Source: a virus. From it: a stretch of 36,038 nucleotides of DNA. The stretch lies in the IMG/VR virus record IMGVR_UViG_3300040801_003154, positions 1-36,038 of that record; one strand, 5' to 3'. The notes under the pieces are model-generated. The model had not been told where the DNA came from, made no database searches, and was given only the letters and a program-made list of their open reading frames with translations. Position 1 is the first letter of the stretch, and the number at the start of each line of letters is the position of its first letter. Shown here one piece after another: positions 30,189 to 36,038 of this stretch. A program made the position numbers and the translations under genes.

Positions 30189-30645
30189 AAATATTGATGT
30201 TGGATTGTTGGTTTACCGGTTGCTTTCTTTCGGGAAAAGGGACGGTACGGTTCAGTTATTTATTGAAGCCTTACTAAGGCCGTTTGTAGATATTAATGTT
30301 AGTTTGATTGCTTTGAACAATACTATTCAGGATCACCTGAAGTACCCTGTTCAGCAATTGACTTTACAATTTGTACTTAGGACAAAGCTGGACAATCAGT
30401 CGATTACGGTTCAAACGAACATCCATAATACAAACGCCTTCCGAGTTAGTGGCCGGGGTGGTATGCCAAGGATCAGTACAAGTAGTGGTGCAAGGTGCTA
30501 TTATAATTTAAACCGGGTTCCAGCTCCGCTTATTCCTGCAACGGTCATTGTTAATGCGCCTGGCTTATCTAACCAAGAAACAAAGATTAAAGAGGTGTTA
30601 GAAAGATATCTGCATGCAGGTACTTTTTATAATATAGTGTATTAA
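30169..30645 (+). CDS. Baseplate/tail protein (Mu gp48-like position)
   Basis: This is a 158-residue protein: an N-terminal helical half (LVYRLLSFGKRDGTVQLFIEALLRPFVDINVSLIALNNTIQDHLKYPVQQLTLQFVLRTKLD) and a beta-rich C-terminal half. It lies between the J-like wedge protein and the first fibre gene, where gp48/gpI-type proteins connect fibres to the baseplate. Family match is by position. Confidence 0.6.
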   Translation: MSRFLPKNIDVGLLVYRLLSFGKRDGTVQLFIEALLRPFVDINVSLIALNNTIQDHLKYPVQQLTLQFVLRTKLDNQSITVQTNIHNTNAFRVSGRGGMPRISTSSGARCYYNLNRVPAPLIPATVIVNAPGLSNQETKIKEVLERYLHAGTFYNIVY

Positions 30646-31691
30646 TGAAGAAATTAAACCTACCCGTTAAAGATATTGATATCACGTTGCTTGACCTGAA
30701 GCACTTGGCCGATATTACAGCTGATTTAGCTAAATCGGTTGGTGGTGCGGTCGCTGCTTTGTCTGGGGTTACTAGGCTTGTAGGTGTAGAGGTTAGCCAG
30801 GCTGGAAATGATTATTCAATTACTGAAGGGTATTTGTATTACAATTCAGAATATTATAAAGTTGATGCCTGGAGCGGTACAAGTCCGGACGGCATTCAGG
30901 TTCCTTTATTGGTTTCAATTTCGGAGGATGCCAGCGATGAGCCACACCCAATCTATGAGGGTAATCAGGTCGTTGGATCCCATGTACTGAAGACTGAGGA
31001 TAAGATTACATTCACATTTGGAAACCCAGGTGGATCTGGGGTGTCTGGATATATAGCGGATTTCGATCAAATTTCGAACAATCCGAAAGATGATTTAGCA
31101 GCGGTTAAAGCGAGCTTAACCAATAGGTTGTTTTTGAAAGGTATGATTGTGGATCAATATGTTAACGCTAGTGATCTAGCCGTTTTCTTGCAAAATTTCG
31201 ACAGTTCTGGTCTAGGATTGAATGAGTATGCTGGTTTTGCAATGTGTAATGGTCAAAATAATACTCCTGATTTGGGGGGGCTTGTTACCGTAGGTCATAA
31301 GGCAACTGATGCGGATTACAATACAATTGCTGTAACTGGCGGTCAGAAGGAAGTGACATTGAATACAAACCAAATGCCTTCTCATAGTCATAGTGTTACT
31401 GATCCTCAACATAGTCACGGCGTGAACGACCCAGGCCACAACCATAGCAATGGCGCTTTTGATAGGTTGTCTAAGGTTGATAGTCAGGACACTATTGATT
31501 CTGGATTAGATAATACTAACAGCACAGGAACCGAGCCAAACCTTTTGAATACGGCTACTATTCAAAGTAGAGAAACAGGAATTACAATCCAAAACAGTGC
31601 CACAGGTATAACTGTCAATGACGAAGGTAACGGTGAACCTCACGAGAACCGCCAGCCGTACATGGTTTTGTACAAATTGATGAAGTTGTAG
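30645..31691 (+). CDS. Tail fibre with collar-type tip
   Basis: This is a 348-residue protein. The N-terminal 120 residues seem to bind the baseplate; at 205-230 comes the collar start GFAMCNGQNNTPDLGG; then HxH motifs (PSHSHSV, QHSHGV, GHNHSNG, about 245-268) and the ending GEPHENRQPYMVLYKLMKL typical of phage tail collar domains. In T4 gp12 and related fibres, paired histidines bind metal along the shaft. It is probably a receptor-binding or fibre-tip protein. Confidence 0.8.
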   Translation: MKKLNLPVKDIDITLLDLKHLADITADLAKSVGGAVAALSGVTRLVGVEVSQAGNDYSITEGYLYYNSEYYKVDAWSGTSPDGIQVPLLVSISEDASDEPHPIYEGNQVVGSHVLKTEDKITFTFGNPGGSGVSGYIADFDQISNNPKDDLAAVKASLTNRLFLKGMIVDQYVNASDLAVFLQNFDSSGLGLNEYAGFAMCNGQNNTPDLGGLVTVGHKATDADYNTIAVTGGQKEVTLNTNQMPSHSHSVTDPQHSHGVNDPGHNHSNGAFDRLSKVDSQDTIDSGLDNTNSTGTEPNLLNTATIQSRETGITIQNSATGITVNDEGNGEPHENRQPYMVLYKLMKL

Positions 31692-31695
31692 TGCT

Positions 31696-32385
31696 ATGGC
31701 AAAACTTAGCGAGGGGCAAAACATTATTGATCTGGCTGTACAGGAAACTGGGAGCGTTGAGGGGCTAATATCGCTTGTTAAGCGAAACGGGCTTAGTGTT
31801 AATAGCCGAATGAATGCTGGAGATGAATACGAAGTAAATGAAGATGATGTTAGCGATGAACAAACAAAACGATATTTTGATCAAAGGAACATTAGGATTA
31901 ACACGGGCGAAAAACCTGCCCCTTTTGTTTTTAGGTTTAGCAGTGCTGCTACTCGGATGCAAATCCATTTTAATGGCCAGGGCACTGGAAAAATCAGCTG
32001 GGGCGATGGCTTTCTTGAGGAATTTACACTACCGGTCACACTAAGCCATGACTATTTAGCGGTTGCGGATCGGACGGTTGCAGTAGGGTTTAGCGCACCT
32101 TCTACAGTGACCAACATCGATCTGAAGAACAATAAAATTGAGACCGCTCCTAGCCTTGCCGGTTTCCCGAATTTACGTGAGATAGACCTATCGGGTAACA
32201 TAATGGAAGAAGCCGAGGTAGGGCGTTTTATCCAAGAACTTTTATCCGGAAAAGACAACATTGAGGTCAATTTGATGGGCATGCTTCCGCCTGCCAGTAT
32301 CGGCCCTGTGTTGCAAGATTTGAGTGTAAATAAGAATGTTTTAGTGTTTGTGTTTAGGTTGGAAGCGGTTTTAAAAGTTAGTTAG
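31696..32385 (+). CDS. Tail-associated leucine-rich-repeat protein with LysM-like N-terminus
   Basis: This is a 229-residue protein. Residues 5-50 (GQNIIDLAVQETGSVEGLISLVKRNGLSV, AGDEYEV) look like the LysM-like domain of phage tail proteins. Residues about 134-170 contain two leucine-rich-repeat-type units (VTNIDLKNNKIETAPSLAGF, NLREIDLSGNIMEEAEVGRF). The middle (IHFNGQGTGKISWGDGFLEEFTL) is beta-rich. The LRR part may bind host receptors, as LRR adhesins do; inferred. It lies between the collar fibre and a putative beta-helix fibre. Confidence 0.65.
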   Translation: MAKLSEGQNIIDLAVQETGSVEGLISLVKRNGLSVNSRMNAGDEYEVNEDDVSDEQTKRYFDQRNIRINTGEKPAPFVFRFSSAATRMQIHFNGQGTGKISWGDGFLEEFTLPVTLSHDYLAVADRTVAVGFSAPSTVTNIDLKNNKIETAPSLAGFPNLREIDLSGNIMEEAEVGRFIQELLSGKDNIEVNLMGMLPPASIGPVLQDLSVNKNVLVFVFRLEAVLKVS

Positions 32386-32388
32386 ATT

Positions 32389-33669
32389 ATGGCTATTATA
32401 AAGGGTAATTGGAGATTTGGAATTAATGATTATTCAGCCTCCGAATATGCGTCTGTTTTAGGCTTTATAAGTAAATCAGGTAAAGCTGGAAATAATGCTG
32501 CGCCAACCATAGAAACCGGTACGAACAAAGGACCTGTTTCAAAATTAAGCGAAATTACTAGTGGTCATGTGGAATTCGTGATTGGTACAGGATACTATTC
32601 AAATTTTTACATAAACGAAATAAATTTAAGACTGCACGTAGATGGTTTAGTTATACTCGACGGAAATAACCAAAACATTTTGATGAAGGGAACACCATTC
32701 GTCCGTGGGAATGGTACATGTATAATTCAAAATTATAACCTGTTTCGTTTCGATAGGTCTGATCCGGGAGCCCTTAGGGATTGTATTGTTTTAAATACGC
32801 GCTTTTTTGTTTCCAATACAACAGATTCGGGATCGATAAATACAATTTTTATATTAAGTCGATGCTTGACTGCGAATATTAATTTCGATTCTTGCATTTT
32901 CTTTGATAGTGAATTAACGGCTGGACACTATAAGAACTGTGTTTTTGTGAATTGCGTTAATATGTCGCTGCAATCTGCTGACAATTGTTTATTCTTTAAT
33001 TGCACTGATACAAATGGAAACAATTCAATCGGAACAAATCCGGTGATTCTATCGGAAGACCCATTTCCTTATGCGGAATTTTTTGATTTTACTCCATCCT
33101 CTGCATCGGAAAACTTGGTTTTATCAAGGTTGCCAAATAATCTATTTTGTAAAAAATCGTCTTTACTGAAGAGGTTTTATACCCAAGGCCCTTCAAGTTC
33201 CGACACATTGCGAATGGTAAACGCAGTAAACAGTCACCCAACTATATCTGCTAGCAGTTCAGGTGAATTGAGCATACCTTCAGGAAATGACTATTTAGAA
33301 ATTGGTACGGAGGCCAATCCTATTCAGTTGGAATTCAAACAAGCTGTTGGTAAGATTTCATCGATCGGATTTTTTGATGCTGCTGGTTTGGACATACTCA
33401 GAAAGGATAGTTCTTCTGACGTAAATCCAGCACATTTAACCTATGAAATGAAATACCGTGCTAAAGATAACATACCTTGGTCGACCCTCCCTTGGCTGAA
33501 ATTTAGATTTGACGTTCAGCCTACGGTTAATTTGGATCAAAATGGTGTTATTGTTAAATCCAATGGTGAGGATGGGTTTGATTATAATTCTGAAGTAAGG
33601 ATTGTAGCAAAGGAATTATTGATACGCCTATGGATAAAGGATCAATATGTTGAAACTGCTATTTTGTAA
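32389..33669 (+). CDS. Putative beta-helix tail fibre/receptor-binding protein
   Basis: This is a 426-residue protein. Residues 75-215 are built of short repeated strands (LRLHVDGLVILDGNNQNILMKG, CIIQNYNLFRF, NINFDSCIFFDSELT, YKNCVFVNCVNMSLQSADNCLFFNCTDTNGNN), the pattern of a right-handed beta-helix. Cys residues recur about every 10-20 residues in this part (CIVLN, SRCLT, DSCIF, KNCVF, VNCVN, DNCLF, FNCTD), like a ladder. The C-terminal 150 residues form a separate beta-rich domain. Phage beta-helix proteins often bind or cut surface glycans; no catalytic site is evident. It follows the LRR protein by 3 bases. Confidence 0.6.
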   Translation: MAIIKGNWRFGINDYSASEYASVLGFISKSGKAGNNAAPTIETGTNKGPVSKLSEITSGHVEFVIGTGYYSNFYINEINLRLHVDGLVILDGNNQNILMKGTPFVRGNGTCIIQNYNLFRFDRSDPGALRDCIVLNTRFFVSNTTDSGSINTIFILSRCLTANINFDSCIFFDSELTAGHYKNCVFVNCVNMSLQSADNCLFFNCTDTNGNNSIGTNPVILSEDPFPYAEFFDFTPSSASENLVLSRLPNNLFCKKSSLLKRFYTQGPSSSDTLRMVNAVNSHPTISASSSGELSIPSGNDYLEIGTEANPIQLEFKQAVGKISSIGFFDAAGLDILRKDSSSDVNPAHLTYEMKYRAKDNIPWSTLPWLKFRFDVQPTVNLDQNGVIVKSNGEDGFDYNSEVRIVAKELLIRLWIKDQYVETAIL

Positions 33670-33671
33670 TA

Positions 33672-34067
33672 ATGAAAGGCTTTGCGATAAAAAAAGGTGC
33701 TCGGATTGCACTGGACAGCATTGGTTTTAAAATTCAGAATGGTATCCGCGCCGGAAGTTTAAACGGGTTCAATATTTCAAGCATTCTATTAAAGCTAGAC
33801 ACAGTTGATATTAAGGATATGTTTGCCAACATCGATCAGATTGTCATTTCTAATATAGAAATAAGAAATCTAGAAGTGAATGGTGGATCGTTGATTATAC
33901 CTTCTGTTAGTCTCGGTCAAAACGCCCTAAATGAGGAGTTTTTCTCCTCGCTTGAATTAGGAAGTTATGAGATTTTTTGCGATCTGGAAGTTACTGTATC
34001 TTCAAAATATATTTTATTGAGAAATTATAAATTAAATCTTAAATCCCTAGAATATGAGCCTAATTGA
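33672..34067 (+). CDS. Fibre-associated protein, unknown function
   Basis: This is a 131-residue protein with a repeating hydrophobic-polar strand pattern (FNISSILLKLDTVDIKDMF, IDQIVISNIEIRNLEVNGGSLIIPSV). It could be a short beta-helix or a fibre cap. It overlaps the next gene by 14 bases and belongs to the fibre gene set. Not recognised. Confidence 0.5.
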   Translation: MKGFAIKKGARIALDSIGFKIQNGIRAGSLNGFNISSILLKLDTVDIKDMFANIDQIVISNIEIRNLEVNGGSLIIPSVSLGQNALNEEFFSSLELGSYEIFCDLEVTVSSKYILLRNYKLNLKSLEYEPN

Positions 34068-34422
34068 TCTTCAAAAGGAATTTAAAGAAGCAAGGAACGA
34101 ATATTATGACTTGACAAAGCAAATTGCACAAGAAGAGGGTCTTATTACTAAAAAGGAGTTAACAGATATATCGCTACGGATTGAAAATGATCCATTTAGG
34201 TTTGTCCTGTCTAGAAAGAATAAATTTGACCAGGTTTACACATTCACTATCACTGATCCAGAAAACAAAGTAATGATGGAGAAGCTTTATTACGGAGTTG
34301 CAACAAAGCTAATAGATGCTATGAAGTACTTACTTGAAAGTGATAGAAAGAACCTGATCAAGAAACTTGACACGTTAACAGACGAAATAGTAAAGGAAAG
34401 AACTTCCCTGCAAACAAAATAA
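34054..34422 (+). CDS. Coiled-coil protein at the end of the tail operon, possible fibre chaperone
   Basis: This is a 122-residue helical protein (DLQKEFKEARNEYYDLTKQIAQEEG and a C-terminal KNLIKKLDTLTDEIVKERTSLQTK coiled coil) with a short beta part in the middle (FDQVYTFTITDPENKVMM). It is the last gene before a strong terminator. Small helical proteins after fibre genes often serve as fibre assembly chaperones; this is by position only. Confidence 0.5.
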   Translation: MSLIDLQKEFKEARNEYYDLTKQIAQEEGLITKKELTDISLRIENDPFRFVLSRKNKFDQVYTFTITDPENKVMMEKLYYGVATKLIDAMKYLLESDRKNLIKKLDTLTDEIVKERTSLQTK

Positions 34423-34448
34423 TTAGCCCCCGACCCCTTCATCTCAAC

Positions 34449-34533
34449 GCCAATCAAGACTAGAGTACATACTAAACCAGCATGCCGGGGGCAAGCCCTC
34501 GGGTGCTGGTCTTTTTAGTACGTCTTGATTGGC
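34449..34533 (+). terminator. Terminator nested in an 85-base inverted repeat
   Basis: Outer arms GCCAATCAAGAC (34449-34460) and GTCTTGATTGGC (34522-34533) pair perfectly over 12 bp; GTAC (34465-34468) pairs with GTAC (34518-34521). The inner stem ACCAGCA (34476-34482) with TGCTGGT (34504-34510), topped by a GC-rich hairpin with loop CAAG, is followed by CTTTTT and acts as a rho-independent terminator. The outer repeat is more than a terminator needs. Confidence 0.75.
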
Positions 34534-34552
34534 TTTGCAAATATACAACAGA

Positions 34553-35323
34553 ATGAAAACACCAATCTCATATTACGGAGGCAAACAACAATTACTGCCA
34601 AAAATTTTACCACTTGTTCCAAAACATAACATTTATACCGAATCTTTTGCCGGCGGTGCGGCACTGTTCTGGGCTAAGGATCCTAGCAAAATTGAGATAA
34701 TAAACGATCAGAATGGGGAGGTTACAAATTTCTATTATTGTCTTCAAAACCATTTTAAACAGTTGCAAAGTTTAGTCCGGTCAACATTACATAGCAGAGA
34801 GTCTTATCTAGATGCAAAGCACATCTATGAACGTCCTCATCTACACACCAAAGTTAGGAGGGCTTGGGCGTTCTATGTAGCTACACAGCAAGGGTTTGTT
34901 TCTAAGATAGGGTCGTGGGGCTATGATAAAAAGAAGCCTAGTATGGGCATTAAATTAGCTAACAAGCGCGAAGCTTTCAAAACCTACTATCAGGAGCGGC
35001 TAAGTTATGTGCAAATAGAAAACAACGATGCGGTCAAGATTATTGGATCACGCGATGATCCTGAGGCATTTCATTACGTAGATCCGCCATATGTAAATAG
35101 TAATTGCGGGCACTATTCTGGTTATAAAGTTAGTGATTATCAGGCACTTTTACAAACTTTAGGCGCTGTGAAAGGTAAGTTTTTATTAAGTTCTTATCCC
35201 TCTGAAGAGTTGTCCCAAGCAGTGCGAAAATATGGTTGGATAAGCGATGAAATTACAATGCGTATGAGCGCTAGGAAGGGTAAAAGTAAGGTTGAAGTTC
35301 TCACAAGGAACTACGAGGTATAA
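34553..35323 (+). CDS. DNA N6-adenine methyltransferase, Dam/D12 class
   Basis: This 256-residue protein starts at ATG 34553, which puts the family N-terminus MKTPISYYGGKQQLLPKI at the start; the frame extends to TTG 34529 inside the inverted repeat. The AdoMet site is ESFAGGAALFWAK (30-42), and the catalytic motif is DPPY (177-180, in FHYVDPPYVN). The usual middle specificity region lies between. It is a lone phage methylase with no restriction partner nearby, so it probably protects phage DNA from host restriction or regulates phage genes, as Mom and Dam-type genes do at the right end of other Mu-like phages. Target likely GATC-like but not shown. Confidence 0.88.
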   Translation: MKTPISYYGGKQQLLPKILPLVPKHNIYTESFAGGAALFWAKDPSKIEIINDQNGEVTNFYYCLQNHFKQLQSLVRSTLHSRESYLDAKHIYERPHLHTKVRRAWAFYVATQQGFVSKIGSWGYDKKKPSMGIKLANKREAFKTYYQERLSYVQIENNDAVKIIGSRDDPEAFHYVDPPYVNSNCGHYSGYKVSDYQALLQTLGAVKGKFLLSSYPSEELSQAVRKYGWISDEITMRMSARKGKSKVEVLTRNYEV

Positions 35324-35329
35324 AATCTA

Positions 35330-35353
35330 AAAAGGGGCTGTACAGCCCCTTTT
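35330..35353. terminator. Bidirectional terminator between dam-like gene and right-end genes
   Basis: This is a perfect palindrome: AAAAGGGGCTGT followed directly by its complement ACAGCCCCTTTT, giving A-stem-T order on both strands. It lies between convergent genes ending at 35323 (+) and 35357 (-). Confidence 0.88.
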
Positions 35354-35356
35354 CCA

Positions 35357-35551
35357 TCAATAATAGGTTTGTTTTTCACAATGTTTTCTAAACTCTGTAT
35401 CGGTCATAGAATTTATCGTATCTAAACTGCTACGGTCGAAAAGATATGTACCCATCATATCCTCTTCATCTTCTCTTATGATTGCTATTTTATTATCGCC
35501 TTCCTCTATTAATCGGTAGGTTACTGCGGTCTCTCTTAGTATCTTTTTCAT
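35357..35551 (-). CDS. Small right-end protein 1, unknown function
   Basis: This is a 64-residue protein with strands (VTYRLIEEGDNKIAIIRED) and a C-terminal helix (DTINSMTDTEFRKHCEKQ). It lies one base after the stop of the upstream small gene and ends at the bidirectional terminator. It has the same strand-then-helix plan as its neighbour (strand pair, then -T-E-F- or -E-E-F- before the last helix), so the two may be diverged paralogues. Accessory genes in this place in Mu-like phages often serve DNA modification or anti-defence roles; here unknown. Confidence 0.55.
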   Translation of the reverse strand: MKKILRETAVTYRLIEEGDNKIAIIREDEEDMMGTYLFDRSSLDTINSMTDTEFRKHCEKQTYY

Positions 35552-35552
35552 A

Positions 35553-35762
35553 TTAGAGAGTCTTTAGCTTCAGTGATTCAATAAGACTTACAAATTCCTC
35601 CTCGTTCAAGGTTTTCAAGAATTCGCTTGTGTTTTCTTTTACATGAGCGACTGATAATTGATCTTCCAATCCATCTACTGATCTTTCAACCCTGTAACCC
35701 TTTAGCCCTTTGACTAACTTGTAACTCACTGTTACTTTGACCTCTTTTTCTACGTTTTTCAT
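35553..35762 (-). CDS. Small right-end protein 2, unknown function
   Basis: This 69-residue protein starts at the second Met (35762); ATG 35780 is possible. It has beta strands (EVKVTVSYKLVKGLKGYRVERSVDG) and a C-terminal helix (FLKTLNEEEFVSLIESLKLK). First gene of a leftward two-gene unit that begins close to the right end, so it is transcribed inward from the end and away from host DNA. Family not recognised. Confidence 0.5.
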   Translation of the reverse strand: MKNVEKEVKVTVSYKLVKGLKGYRVERSVDGLEDQLSVAHVKENTSEFLKTLNEEEFVSLIESLKLKTL

Positions 35763-35872
35763 AGCTCTAAGGACGATCATTCAGTTCAAGTATCCGAGTT
35801 CTTTAACTCTGGATAACTCGCAGTTAAACCAGCGTTTAAGTACCGTTTATTTGCTAAATTACACCATTAAAA

Positions 35873-35907
35873 ATGTACTATTGGTTTTTTAAAAAAAATG
35901 TACTATT
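35873..35907. repeat. Right end: transposase-type binding sites R2 and R1
   Basis: ATGTACTATT occurs at 35873-35882 and 35898-35907, the reverse complement of the left-end core. R2 has the flank TGG after it and R1 CGATTCGACG. The element should end within about 10-25 bases of 35907. No CA dinucleotide is found in that interval, so the terminus may not be of Mu TG/CA type. The remaining 36038-end sequence is probably host DNA; it shows no clear gene. Confidence 0.75.
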
Positions 35908-36038
35908 CGATTCGACGATTATATTAGGATGGTTGTGGAAGGGAAAGCAGTTCAAAATTTAATTAATTCTGATACTTTACCTACATCCCAATACATTGAT
36001 AAGAGGTCTTGATAAATAGTAGGATTATCCGGAGCTAA

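Noticed and set aside
34449-34533. Integron attC-like site
   Set aside because: Length and hairpin form fit loosely, but the ends lack the GTTRRRY/RYYYAAC core sites and there is no integrase.
85-35944. AGGGA at 85-89 and 35940-35944 as a 5-base target duplication
   Set aside because: It would place the ends at unequal distances from the transposase sites (about 20 and 32 bases), and a 5-mer match by chance is likely in the interval searched.
35932-36012. 27-codon ORF in the right flank
   Set aside because: Too short and without context to call; it could be part of a host gene or chance.
1-36038. CRISPR arrays, rRNA genes, insertion sequences
   Set aside because: No regularly spaced repeats, no rRNA-like segments and no transposase other than the MuA-like one were found.

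Overview
The window holds an essentially complete Mu-like transposable prophage from a member of the Bacteroidota. The phage class is clear from a DDE transposase (MuA-like) followed by a MuB-like ATPase, a Mu-type set of head and contractile-tail genes, and repeated transposase-type sites (core AATAGTACAT) that face inward at both ends: three direct copies and one inverted copy at about 110-312, and two inverted copies at 35873-35907. The host phylum is inferred from promoters of the TTTG/TAnnTTTG type, weak or absent Shine-Dalgarno sequences, and protein families typical of Bacteroidota phages. The genus cannot be told. I could not place the exact element ends or find a convincing 5-bp target duplication; probably only about 100 bases of host DNA lie on each side.

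Layout. (1) 1-374: left end with transposase sites. (2) 375-1257: leftward S24-family repressor, then an operator palindrome overlapping divergent promoters. (3) 1258-9147: rightward early operon with a small early protein, MuA, MuB, a second RecA-fold ATPase, a Gam-like protein, an unusual 115-nt tRNA-like gene, a GemA/gp16-like protein and several unknown proteins. (4) 9174-12165: small unknown genes, a duplicated 44-nt hairpin, a promoter followed by a strongly structured RNA of about 141 nt (10288-10428) just before an AntA antirepressor with a zinc-finger-like tail, a membrane-anchored protein, and a small helix-turn-helix protein. (5) 20438 down to 12162, leftward: small and large terminase, gp36-like protein, portal, MuF-like minor head protein, tape measure protein, gpG-like protein and a probable tail terminator. 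(6) 20616-34422, rightward: ClpP-type head protease/scaffold, major capsid, lysis cassette, sheath, tube, frameshifted tail chaperone, baseplate, and a set of fibre/adhesin proteins that includes a leucine-rich-repeat protein and a putative beta-helix protein. (7) 34449-35780: a nested inverted repeat with terminator, a Dam-type adenine methyltransferase, and two small leftward genes at the right end.

How it fits together. The repressor holds the early operon off; transposase, MuB and accessory proteins replicate the phage by transposition. Unlike Mu, whose late genes all run one way, the morphogenesis genes here form two divergent operons. Between them lies a 49-bp double palindrome with TTCTTTTG boxes placed symmetrically on either side, the best candidate for a shared activator-dependent late control switch. 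The small helix-turn-helix gene at 11947 is a positional candidate for the activator.

The items least explained by known phage biology are the late control palindrome, the 10288-10428 structured RNA, the expanded tRNA-like gene, and the duplicated 44-nt hairpin.
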